This document shows positions 57,201-64,000 of a stretch of 64,000 nucleotides of DNA, piece after piece (within the stretch, counting starts at the first letter, position 1; each line of letters starts with the position of its first letter). Both the position numbers and the translations under genes were made by a program. Where the stretch lies: contig CAZTMT010000001.1 of NCBI GenBank assembly GCA_964615335.1, positions 186,001-250,000 on the forward strand. The letters run 5' to 3'. Below the pieces are notes generated by a model. It had not been told where the DNA came from. It ran no database searches and worked only from the letters and a program-made list of their open reading frames with translations. The stretch comes from HR10 sp964615335 (GTDB lineage Bacteria; Acidobacteriota; Blastocatellia; HR10).

Positions 57201-58215
57201 AGGAGTAGGCGATCTGGCCGTTCGGATCGATCAGCTCTCGGGCTCGGACTGGATCGTCAATCGTGGCTTCCCGGCCAACTACTTCCGGCCCAACGCACAG
57301 TTCGGGCAGATCTTCTACTTCGATTCGGGAGGCAGCTCCAGCTACCACGGGATGATCGTGCAGTTGCAGCGCCGATATGAGAAGGGCTTGACCTTCGGAC
57401 TGTCCTACACACTCTCCAAGTCCATTGACGATATGTCCGTAGATCCGGTGGCCGCGACCTCGGGCGGGGGCTTGAGCACGACCAATTCGCGCACGCCGAC
57501 CGACGTGCGAAACTTCAAGCTGGATCGCGCGCGTTCGGACTTCGACAACCGGCACGTGCTCGTCGTCAACTGGCTCTACGATATGCCCTTCGGACGTGGA
57601 CAGAAATGGGGAGGCAACTGGCCTGGTCTGCTGCAGCACCTTCTGGGCGGATGGACGGTCACGGGCATTTACATCTACCAGAGCGGTGAGCCCTACACGC
57701 TCAATTCCGGCGTCCGCACGGTGCATCAGACCAAGCAGTCGCGGGCTGAGCTGCGCGGACCGATGCCCAAGTCCAAACTGCAGTTCGTCCCGGGAATTCC
57801 GGGACCCGTGGTCTTCCACGTCGGGGATCGCATTGTGGATCCGGCCAGCCCCTTCTTCAACTGCCGTCAGGTGATCGGGACCGAGAGCTACTTCTGCATC
57901 CCGGCTCCGGGGCAGCATGGCATGGGGCGGAACACAGTGCAGGGGCCTGGGTTCTGGAACATGGACATGGGGATCATCAAGAAGTTCCAGCTCACTGAGC
58001 GCGTGAAGCTCGACTTCCGCACCGAGATCTTCAACGTCTTCAACCATCCGAACTTCGAGAATCCGCGCAATGCGAGCGTCGGGTCGCCGACGATCACCAG
58101 CTCGCTCTTCGGGCAGACCTGCTGCGTGACAGCGGCTGTGCCCAGCTCCGCGACGATCATCGCCACCGGCGAACCCAATCGCGTGATCCAATTCGCTCTG
58201 AAGCTCAGCTTCTGA
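54232..58215 (+). CDS. Very large Oar-like TonB-dependent outer-membrane receptor
   Basis: ATG 54232 behind AAGGAGGAAGTGGTT gives 1327 residues. A signal peptide (ALFLLLLPLGLLLTVRTVSA) is followed by a CarboxypepD_reg domain (ITGTVVDPTGAVIQGAAVTA), a plug (LPLNGRNPLSLIILEPGLV, VTIDGIDANESSVPNPQNNV) and a long barrel ending FALKLSF with a terminal Phe. It imports an unknown large substrate. It is much bigger than the first receptor in the window and is a single-gene unit ended by a strong terminator. Cys pairs (CSTPTELGC, DCCDR) suggest disulfides in extracellular loops. Confidence 0.93.
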   Translation: MRKVSALFLLLLPLGLLLTVRTVSAQTATSRITGTVVDPTGAVIQGAAVTARNEATGVEYKTTTTTAGTFALESLPVGSYTITVEYPGFRTYVGTRNVLTIGSPLVVNVTLEVGQPTEVVEVTGAYERIETSHAMLGGVVTQRAIVELPLNGRNPLSLIILEPGLVQRTTGAAGSGTHVFGSRDRAHNVTIDGIDANESSVPNPQNNVYRLNPDNVQEYRVVTHNATPEFGRNSGANVNIVTRSGTNEFHGDLFWFHRNTVLNANEWFNNASGLERPTLLLHQFGASGGGPIVKNKTFFFVSWQGNRIKQTMPIAQSFGVPLVYTDTLKKQGIFRYFVPDPANPLILDGVIITRNSPRLVDPITGALRPGVRMCSTPTELGCIRTYNIFASDPAGIGPDPLMMEMLSKFPSPNTFTVGDGLNTAGFIWNPPSRFRGPHNLFRIDHKFDENNSMFGRLLLSDWDTTEGDFLNARPSIFPGFAPLGEVRRESQGLALNYRRVISSRMVNEFTTGFSRFMFTFLLREANTKLGVEPPPYGQECFGNDSLSLVDTPFCNTPFTRRAVSTIQFIDNLSYVRGAHTVRTGINFRLYRHNDNRGVPGGFNMWPTIIFSQSVRPPTSNTAPGVTAGFPGAPGINSSDNVNLQQAIVELMGIPARVQQGFVADFRRDQYIFAPFVMGTRVKQYNFYAQDEWRLRRNFTLTYGFRWEINLPPKDCCDRVFVPDRPVDGSQGPVTYVPSDKWFRRTNWTTIAPRVSFAWDPKSSGKMAIRMGWGIAFDTLSTFQVTAISGMIPGSVLRCIVNVQDPPTGPCRDIPNDVRLSQLMAQVKPLDLGPPTQKPSELLRLPERPLGLAPQVGAFDPNLKVPTVHEWSLTIQRELPHAFVGQVGYIGKRGMRLYRAYDLNQFRYPPEFLQEFLNAQKNIMICKLNPDACLAAQAAAGIPASSRTVDNFAYFGLPGQVPLPLLSRLLNATSVTSSRYRGAFATDVLNGGVGDLAVRIDQLSGSDWIVNRGFPANYFRPNAQFGQIFYFDSGGSSSYHGMIVQLQRRYEKGLTFGLSYTLSKSIDDMSVDPVAATSGGGLSTTNSRTPTDVRNFKLDRARSDFDNRHVLVVNWLYDMPFGRGQKWGGNWPGLLQHLLGGWTVTGIYIYQSGEPYTLNSGVRTVHQTKQSRAELRGPMPKSKLQFVPGIPGPVVFHVGDRIVDPASPFFNCRQVIGTESYFCIPAPGQHGMGRNTVQGPGFWNMDMGIIKKFQLTERVKLDFRTEIFNVFNHPNFENPRNASVGSPTITSSLFGQTCCVTAAVPSSATIIATGEPNRVIQFALKLSF

Positions 58216-58245
58216 AGCGAGATCGGTCCACGCGGTGAGGCTCTC

Positions 58246-58291
58246 AGCAGGGGCCAGGACGACGCGGGATGTCCTGGCTCCTGCTTGTTTT
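58246..58291 (+). terminator. Intrinsic terminator of the second TonB receptor gene
   Basis: AGCAGGGGCCAGGAC and GTCCTGGCTCCTGCT pair over 15 bp with one G-T wobble, 10-nt loop, then TGTTTTC. Confidence 0.85.
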
Positions 58292-58384
58292 CATCCCGGT
58301 GCCCGGTGGCGTGCTTTTCTCCCCGAAAGGGATTCGTTGAGAGAGGCTCCGGCTTCGTGGTATTCTCCTGAAGGGAGTGTGGCG

Positions 58385-59242
58385 ATGATTCGCGTCGGGC
58401 CGGCCGGATGGTCGTACGAGGATTGGAAGGGAACGGTGTATCCGGATCCTCCCCCGCGCGGGTTCGATCCGCTCTCGTATGTGGCCACCTATTTCGACGC
58501 GCTCGAAATCAACAGCAGCTTCTATCGCCCTCCCACCGAGAAAATGGCGCGCAGTTGGGTCGAGCGCGTTCGGCATAATCCGAAGTTCAAATTCACGGCC
58601 AAACTCCATCGGAGCTTCACGCACGAGCGCGGGACAGCCGGGGCTGAGGACGAGCGCCTCTTCAAGCGCGGCCTGGAGCCCCTTCGAGAGGCGGATCGGC
58701 TGGGCGCTCTCCTGGTGCAATTCCCCTGGTCGTTCAAGAACACGCCCGAGGCTCGGGCGTACCTGGAGGAGTTGCTCGACCGATTCCGCGAATATCCGCT
58801 GGTGGTCGAGGTGCGTCATAGTTCGTGGAACGTCGAGCCGGTCTATCGGTTCCTGGCCGAGCGCGGCGTGGGCTTTTGCAATATTGACCAGCCACTCTTT
58901 CACCGTTCCCTCCCGCCGACCTCGCGCGTGACGGCGGCTGTCGGGTACGTGCGACTCCATGGTCGGAACTACGAGAACTGGTTCGCCGAGAACGCCGATC
59001 CGGGAGCCCGCTACGACTACCTCTATTCGCCCGAAGAGCTGGAGCCCTGGATCGCCAAGATTCGGGATATTCACGAACTGGCCGAGGACGTCTATGTCAT
59101 CACGAACAATCACGTGCGGGGGAAAGGGGCCGTCAATGCGCTGGAGCTGAAGGCGGCGCTCCAAGGGGAGAAGGTCGCCGTCCCGGCGCCGCTTCTGCAG
59201 CATTATCCGCGTCTGCAAGAGATCGCACGCCTCTCGCCATGA
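58385..59242 (+). CDS. DUF72 (YecE-like) TIM-barrel protein
   Basis: ATG 58385 behind GAAGGGAGTGTGGCG gives 285 residues. DUF72 signatures are clear: GPAGWSYEDWKGTVYP, FDALEINSSFYRPP, FKFTAKLHRSFTH, LGALLVQFPWSFKNTP, VEVRHSSW and GYVRLHGRN. The family resembles a TIM barrel with a possible metal site; its reaction is unknown. The next gene overlaps by ATGA. Confidence 0.93.
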   Translation: MIRVGPAGWSYEDWKGTVYPDPPPRGFDPLSYVATYFDALEINSSFYRPPTEKMARSWVERVRHNPKFKFTAKLHRSFTHERGTAGAEDERLFKRGLEPLREADRLGALLVQFPWSFKNTPEARAYLEELLDRFREYPLVVEVRHSSWNVEPVYRFLAERGVGFCNIDQPLFHRSLPPTSRVTAAVGYVRLHGRNYENWFAENADPGARYDYLYSPEELEPWIAKIRDIHELAEDVYVITNNHVRGKGAVNALELKAALQGEKVAVPAPLLQHYPRLQEIARLSP

Positions 59243-60765
59243 GAGAACGAATCACTGTGGGGATCGGCTACGAGGACGAATCGGCCTTCGAGCAGCAGCG
59301 AAGGTCTCTTCAGGAGCGGGTGGGGCTGCTGCCAATTCGCGGAGTGCGGCTCAGTCCCGGATTCTCCGGAGAGGCGCTCGGCGCGCTTCTCACCTCGGTG
59401 CGGACCGACTATCTGGTGCTCCTTCAGCCGGGGGCCTGGGTGGACCTGGACCAACGGGCCCTGGAGCGATTCCTTCAGGTCGCCGAGGAGAGCGGAGCGG
59501 GCCTCGTGTATTCCGATTATTTCGAAGTGAGAGGGGGGGAGTGGCTCGCGCGTTCGACGAACGAGTACCAGTTGGGGAGCGTCTGCGAGGATTTCGATTT
59601 CGGATCGGTCCTGGTGTTCTCGCAGAAGGTCCTGCAGCGCGCGTGGCGGGAGTGCGGTCCGATCCCGGCCGATCTTCGATGGGGGGGATTGTACGATCTG
59701 CGGCTGAAGGTCTCGACGGTCGGAGAGATCGTGCGCGTGCCCGAGTACCTCTACGCGCGCCGGAGCGCGAGCACAGGGGCGTCGGCCGAAGAGATCGAGG
59801 AGATCTTTCGCTACGTGGACCCGCGGAATCGCCCCGCGCAGCAGGAGATGGAGCGCGTCTTCCGGGAGCATCTCAAGCGCCTGGGAGCTTATCTGGAGCC
59901 GACGTTCGCTTCCATCTCTCCCCCCGAAGGCGACTACCCTGTGCTCGCGAGCGTGATCATCCCGGTGCGGAATCGGGAGCGGACGATTGCCGAGGCCCTC
60001 CGCAGCGCGCTTTCGCAGCGCACGTCCTTTCCCTATAACGTGATCGTCGTGGACAACCACTCAACCGATGGCACGACGGAAATCCTGCGGCGGTGGGCGG
60101 CCTCTTCTCCGCGGCTCGTTCACAAGATCCCCGAACGTCGCGATCTGGGAATCGGGGGATGCTGGAACGAGGCAATCTTCGCCCGAGAATGCGGGATGCT
60201 CGCCGTGCAACTGGATTCGGATGACCTCTATGCCGACGACCGGGCATTAGAGGAGATCGTGCGCGCCTTTTTCGATCCCGACGTGTTCGCCCGAGCGGCC
60301 TGGGATCGGCCTTCTCAGGAGTGGCCGACGCCGCGATATGCAGCAGTCATTGGAGCCTATCGCACGGTGAATTTTCAACTCCAGGAGATCCCGCCCGGCG
60401 TTGTGGATCATCGGGAATGGACGCGCGAGGATGGGCGCAACAATGCCTTGCGCGTGAGGGGATTGGGCGCGCCGCGCGCCTATTACGTTCCGCTTCTGCG
60501 TCGCATCGGGTTTCCGAATGTGAGCTATGGGGAGGATTACGCTGTCTGCTTGCGCCTGAGCCGCCAGTATGAGATCGGTCGGATCTTCGAACCGATCTAT
60601 CTGGCCCGTCGGTGGGAAGACAATACGGATCGCGCCGTGCCGTGGGATGTTCGACTGCGGCACGAAGCCTACAAGGATTGGCTCCGCACGCTGGAGATTC
60701 GGGCGCGGCAGCGTCAGAATCGCTCTCTGACGTCAAGCGGCCAAGGCATGGAGCACGAGGGGTGA
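59239..60765 (+). CDS. Family-2 glycosyltransferase with two GT-A-like halves
   Basis: The 508-residue protein begins with a diverged GT-like half (residues 1-200: LLQPGAWVDLDQRALERFLQ, GLVYSDYFEVRGG, FDFGSVLVF) and has a canonical GT2 half from about 235 (VIIPVRNRERTIAEALRSAL, VVDNHSTDGTTEIL, QLDSDDLYADDRAL with DxD, YGEDYAVCLRLS). It transfers a sugar from a nucleotide donor. It overlaps the DUF72 stop by ATGA; hutH follows by 27 bp. Product unknown. Confidence 0.87.
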   Translation: MRERITVGIGYEDESAFEQQRRSLQERVGLLPIRGVRLSPGFSGEALGALLTSVRTDYLVLLQPGAWVDLDQRALERFLQVAEESGAGLVYSDYFEVRGGEWLARSTNEYQLGSVCEDFDFGSVLVFSQKVLQRAWRECGPIPADLRWGGLYDLRLKVSTVGEIVRVPEYLYARRSASTGASAEEIEEIFRYVDPRNRPAQQEMERVFREHLKRLGAYLEPTFASISPPEGDYPVLASVIIPVRNRERTIAEALRSALSQRTSFPYNVIVVDNHSTDGTTEILRRWAASSPRLVHKIPERRDLGIGGCWNEAIFARECGMLAVQLDSDDLYADDRALEEIVRAFFDPDVFARAAWDRPSQEWPTPRYAAVIGAYRTVNFQLQEIPPGVVDHREWTREDGRNNALRVRGLGAPRAYYVPLLRRIGFPNVSYGEDYAVCLRLSRQYEIGRIFEPIYLARRWEDNTDRAVPWDVRLRHEAYKDWLRTLEIRARQRQNRSLTSSGQGMEHEG

Positions 60766-60792
60766 AGCCCCCCTAGGGGAGAGGAGGAAGCT

Positions 60793-62289
60793 GTGATCCT
60801 CCTGGATGGAAATTCTTTGACGCTCGAACAGATGGAAGCCGTCGCCGTGGGCGAGGAGACGGTAGAGATCGCGCCCGAGGCCATCGCGCGCATGGAGGCG
60901 TCGCGTCGGGTCGTGGAGGAGATCCTCCGGAGCGGGCGCGTCGTTTACGGAGTGAATACCGGATTCGGGAAGTTGAGCACGGTGACCATCCCGCGCGAGG
61001 CGACGCGCGCGCTACAGGTGAACCTTGTGCGCAGTCATGCCGCGGGCGTAGGAGAGCCGCTCAGCCCGGCCGAGACGCGAGCGATGATGCTGGCGCGCGC
61101 CAATGTCCTGGCCAAGGGATATTCGGGAGTGCGCCCGATCCTGGTTGAGACACTGGTGCGGATGTTGAACGCGAAGATTCATCCGGTGATCCCTTCGCGC
61201 GGGTCGGTCGGAGCCAGCGGCGATCTCGCTCCGCTGGCGCATCTGGCCCTGGCGATGATCGGAGAAGGAGAGGTCGTGTATCGTGGGGCGCGTCGGCCGG
61301 CTCGGGAGGCGCTCGCGGAAGCGGGGATTGCTCCCCTTGAGCTGGAGGCCAAAGAAGGCCTTGCTCTGTTGAACGGCACGCAAGCGATGGTCGCTGTCGG
61401 AGGTCTCTGCGTGCAACGGGCCCGGCGTCTGGCGGACGTCGCCGATGTGGCCGGCGCGATGTCGCTCGAAGCCCTTCACGGGACGAACGCGGCCTGCGAT
61501 CTGCGGCTTCAGGCCGTGCGCCCGTATCCGGGACAGCGCGAGGTGGCCGAGCGGATCCTTCGTCTCACCGAAGGGAGCGAGATTATGCTCTCGCACAAGG
61601 ACTGCCCTCGCGTGCAGGACGCCTACAGCCTGCGCTGCATGCCGCAGGTGCATGGCGCCGTCCGAGACGTCATCCGTCACGTGGCGGATCTGGTGAGCAT
61701 CGAACTCAACAGCGCGACGGATAATCCGCTGGTCTTCGCCGAGACAGGCGACGTCCTCTCCGGGGGGAACTTTCATGGCGAGGCTCTCGCGCTCGCTTTC
61801 GATTACCTGACGATGGCGCTGGCCGAGCTGGGCGCGATCTCCGAACGGCGGATCGAACGGCTGGTGAACCCGGATCTGAGCGAGCTGCCCCCGTTTTTGA
61901 CAACCAACCCGGGGATGTGTTCTGGAATGATGCTCTTGCAGATCGTCGCTGTCTCGCTGGTCGGCGAGAACAAGGTCCTCGCGCATCCGGCCTCGGTGGA
62001 TTCGCTGCCGACCTCGGGGAACAAGGAAGACCATGTGAGTATGGGGATGACGTCGGCGTTAAAGCTTCGACAGGTGCTGCAGAACGTCGAATACATTCTG
62101 GCCATCGAGCTGCTCTGCGCGGCCCAGGGGCTTGAGTACCTGGCGCCCCTGCGACCGGGTCGCGGCGTGCGCCGGGCGCAGGAAAAAGTCCGCGCTCTTG
62201 TCCCTGCGCTCGCCGAGGATCGCGTCCTGGCTCCCGACATCGAACGCCTGCGCGCGCATCTGGAGGATTTCGCCGGGGTTCTGGGCTGA
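60793..62289 (+). CDS. hutH: Histidine ammonia-lyase
   Basis: GTG 60793 behind GAGAGGAGGAAGCT gives 498 residues. The MIO-forming triad Ala-Ser-Gly is in RGSVGASGDLAPLAHLALAM (partly: GSVGASGDLAPLAH). YGVNTGFG, NLVRSHAAGVG, LNGTQAM, SATDNPLVF, GNFHGEA and SLPTSGNKEDHVSMG are typical of HutH rather than Phe-lyases. It makes urocanate from histidine. Other hut genes are absent nearby. Confidence 0.94.
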   Translation: MILLDGNSLTLEQMEAVAVGEETVEIAPEAIARMEASRRVVEEILRSGRVVYGVNTGFGKLSTVTIPREATRALQVNLVRSHAAGVGEPLSPAETRAMMLARANVLAKGYSGVRPILVETLVRMLNAKIHPVIPSRGSVGASGDLAPLAHLALAMIGEGEVVYRGARRPAREALAEAGIAPLELEAKEGLALLNGTQAMVAVGGLCVQRARRLADVADVAGAMSLEALHGTNAACDLRLQAVRPYPGQREVAERILRLTEGSEIMLSHKDCPRVQDAYSLRCMPQVHGAVRDVIRHVADLVSIELNSATDNPLVFAETGDVLSGGNFHGEALALAFDYLTMALAELGAISERRIERLVNPDLSELPPFLTTNPGMCSGMMLLQIVAVSLVGENKVLAHPASVDSLPTSGNKEDHVSMGMTSALKLRQVLQNVEYILAIELLCAAQGLEYLAPLRPGRGVRRAQEKVRALVPALAEDRVLAPDIERLRAHLEDFAGVLG

Positions 62290-62444
62290 TGCAGACCCCT
62301 CTTCCAAAAGGGTCAGGCCTTGAAATGTCTCCGGAGGCTTCTTATCATAATCCCCTTGTCCGCGCCCTGAACGAGCGCAGGCGAGGGACAAGATCCTTCA
62401 CCGAGGTGGTCGGGATTCGCGCAGACCGTAAGGAGGAACGTTCG

Positions 62445-62735
62445 ATGGGAGATACGATCAAGGAGACAGTGATCATGAATGCCATCTCCCTGGCGATCGC
62501 TCTCATCTCCCTGGGGCTGGCGCTCTGGACGGCGGTGAGCAGTCGGTTCCGGGGAGGCATTGATGACCTTTTCCTTGTGCTGGCGGGTGTGCTCTTGGCC
62601 CTGCTCTTTTCGATCCAACCGATCCTGATGCTCAAGCGGAGTGGGATGTTCGAACGTCTCCGCGCTCGTGCGAAGCGCCCGGCCCCTGAGCCCGCTTCTT
62701 CGGTGGCCGAAGAGGAGAAGGCCACGGTCAAGTGA
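62445..62735 (+). CDS. Small two-helix membrane protein
   Basis: ATG 62445 behind TAAGGAGGAACGTTCG gives 96 residues with two membrane helices (AISLAIALISLGLALWTAV and LFLVLAGVLLALLFSIQPIL) and a charged C-terminal tail. No family is recognised. The permease gene starts within its stop (GTGA), so it may be an accessory subunit. Confidence 0.7.
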   Translation: MGDTIKETVIMNAISLAIALISLGLALWTAVSSRFRGGIDDLFLVLAGVLLALLFSIQPILMLKRSGMFERLRARAKRPAPEPASSVAEEEKATVK

Positions 62736-63592
62736 ATCGTCCGGAGATGTCTCAATCCCAGGGACTTGAAACCGCGGTCGCGCAAGAGACCGCTCCCTCG
62801 GCGACACGCTTCACCGTAGGGATATGGGCGACCTTCTCCTTATGGCATCGCGAAGTGATTCGCTTTTATCGCCAGCGCAGCCGCGTGGTGGGCGTCATCG
62901 GATCCCCTCTGGTCTTCTGGTGGCTCGTCGGATCGGGATTGGGCGATTCCTTTCGAGCCGAAGGGCATGGGACGGGATATCTGCAGTACTTCTTCCCCGG
63001 AACGATGCTGCTGATCGTCCTCTTCACCTCGGTCTTCTGCATGATGTCGGTCATTGAGGATCGGCACGCGGGCTTTTTGCAGTCGGTTCTCGTCTCGCCC
63101 ATTCCGCGCGCGGCGCTCGTTCTGGGGAAAGTCCTGGGGGGGACAACGCTCGCCGCTCTGCAGGGGATCATCCTCTTGCCTCTGGCGCCTTTGGTCGGCA
63201 TTCCGCTGACGCTCGGACAGGTCGTGGGTCTGATGGCCTTTCTCTTCTTGCTGGCCTTCGGACTCACGGCGTTTGGCTTCGTGCTGGCCTGGCAGCTCGA
63301 TTCGACGCATGGGTTTCATGCCGTGGTCAACCTGATCTTCATCCCCATGTGGCTTGTCTCCGGAGCGCTCTTCCCAATGAGCGGGGCGTCCGCCTGGGTC
63401 GCTTGGCTCATGCGAGTGAATCCGCTGACCTATAGCACGGCGGGATTACAACGCCTCCTTTTCCAGCATCCTGCGGACGCCCAGACGCCGAGCCTCTCCC
63501 TGTCGCTCGGCGTGACGCTTCTTTTCGGCCTTTTGGGATTCCTCGGGGCTTTTGTGAGCGTCAGCCGGCATCCGGACCGGGTCGTCGGATAG
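62732..63592 (+). CDS. ABC-2 type transporter permease
   Basis: GTG 62732 overlaps the previous stop by GTGA (ATG 62747 is an alternative); 286 residues with six membrane helices and the ABC-2 pattern (VVGVIGSPLVFWWLVGSGLG, MMSVIEDRHAGFLQSVLVSP, FIPMWLVSGALFPMSG, RVNPLTYSTAGLQRLL). It needs an ATPase; none adjoins, but a matching orphan lies at 42370. DUF420 is next on the opposite strand; in other genomes such permeases occur near cytochrome-oxidase assembly genes. Confidence 0.92.
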   Translation: MNRPEMSQSQGLETAVAQETAPSATRFTVGIWATFSLWHREVIRFYRQRSRVVGVIGSPLVFWWLVGSGLGDSFRAEGHGTGYLQYFFPGTMLLIVLFTSVFCMMSVIEDRHAGFLQSVLVSPIPRAALVLGKVLGGTTLAALQGIILLPLAPLVGIPLTLGQVVGLMAFLFLLAFGLTAFGFVLAWQLDSTHGFHAVVNLIFIPMWLVSGALFPMSGASAWVAWLMRVNPLTYSTAGLQRLLFQHPADAQTPSLSLSLGVTLLFGLLGFLGAFVSVSRHPDRVVG

Positions 63593-63649
63593 AAGCTCAG
63601 AGAAGGTGCGATCTCACTAGAACGACCGGAGGATCCCTTGCGGTCGGCG

Positions 63650-64000
63650 TCAGAGGTGATAGAGCATCACGTAGATCACCACGCCCGTGATCGAGACGTA
63701 AAGCCAGATCGGAAGTGTCCGCCGAGCGATCCGCTTATGCCGGGCGTACTCCCCGCGCCAGGCACGGGCCAGGGTCACAAGCACCATCGGGAGGATGACA
63801 AGAGCCAGGATCGTGTGCGAGATGAGGACGGCGAAGTAGAGGATTCGAAGGAAGCCCCCTTTCGGGAACGGAGTGGCCCCATGAACGGTGTGATAGGCGA
63901 CGTAGGAGAGAAGAAAGAGAGCCGAGCAGGCGACGGCTCCGAGCATACACGCGCGGTGGGCCGTGACATCCCGCTTCCGAATGAAGCGGTATCCGCAGAG
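63650..64000 (-). CDS. DUF420 membrane protein (C-terminal part, cut by window edge)
   Basis: The frame is open from the right edge to stop 63650 (116 residues seen). Conserved stretches RKRDVTAHRACMLGAVACSA, YFAVLISHTILALVILPMVL and RHKRIARRTLPIWLYVSITG (His-rich, four helices) match DUF420, found with heme-copper oxidase assembly genes. The true start lies outside the window. The in-frame ATG at 63946 is internal, not the start. Confidence 0.88.
   Translation of the reverse strand, partial: LCGYRFIRKRDVTAHRACMLGAVACSALFLLSYVAYHTVHGATPFPKGGFLRILYFAVLISHTILALVILPMVLVTLARAWRGEYARHKRIARRTLPIWLYVSITGVVIYVMLYHL

Noticed and set aside
54829..58191. Long minus-strand open frame opposite the second TonB receptor
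   Set aside because: It mirrors the GC-rich codon pattern of the receptor and has no recognisable domain or ribosome site; similar shadows exist opposite selB and groEL.

Overview
The window is a GC-rich, densely coded bacterial chromosome segment. Two very large Oar-type TonB-dependent receptors with a carboxypeptidase-regulatory N-terminal domain, a DUF374 acyltransferase (an outer-membrane signature) and the general gene mix point to Acidobacteriota, possibly Blastocatellia. This is inference from gene content: no rRNA or other marker gene is present to settle it. I saw no phage genes, insertion sequences, CRISPR arrays, rRNAs or tRNAs.

Layout. 1-8481 (minus): a compact unit reading ROK regulator, TonB receptor, PIG-L-type deacetylase, rhamnogalacturonan-lyase-like protein, which looks like a glycan uptake and processing locus under its own regulator. 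8540-9160: a non-coding array of hairpin repeats in two opposed blocks. 9424-13149: peptide ABC transporter (binding protein and two permeases, no ATPases). 13228-18362: a LolA-like secreted protein, SelB, and a 14-repeat LVIVD beta-propeller. 18370-19422 (minus): small coiled-coil protein plus DUF374 acyltransferase. 19494-27449 (minus): a long lipid-synthesis operon, yceD-rpmF-plsX-fabH-fabD-fabG-acpP-fabF-etfB-etfA, with a perfect consensus promoter in front. 27551-29435: pyrC and, converging on it, an ECF sigma factor. 29463-29862 (minus): a strongly expressed-looking mini-operon of two paralogous 36- and 32-residue peptides, not described before as far as I know. 30013-32150: groES-groEL. 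32146-34302 (minus): ADP-forming acyl-CoA synthetase.

34316-43308 (plus): a chain-length determinant/tyrosine kinase with a complete response-regulator receiver domain nested inside its kinase domain, a secreted three-module protein, an enolase-superfamily enzyme, a large secreted BNR/nidogen-like protein, a Nudix hydrolase and an ABC ATPase. 43365-49045 (mostly minus): rimI, queA, a methyltransferase, a CPBP protease, an isoprenylcysteine-methyltransferase-like protein and a histidine kinase. 49217-51964 (plus): thiolase, Sua5-type protein, DUF2062. 52008-54055 (minus): RmlA-like nucleotidyltransferase and a Tat-signal aminotransferase. 54154-63592 (plus): second TonB receptor, DUF72 protein, glycosyltransferase, histidine ammonia-lyase, a small membrane protein and an ABC-2 permease. 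The right edge cuts a DUF420 gene.

Most genes have strong GGAGG-type ribosome sites and many neighbours overlap by ATGA or GTGA. A few have a -10 box so close to the start codon that a leaderless or nearly leaderless mRNA is predicted. The most unusual items are the receiver domain nested in the tyrosine kinase (35981-36370), the twin micropeptides (29566-29799) and the covarying hairpin array (8617-9154).
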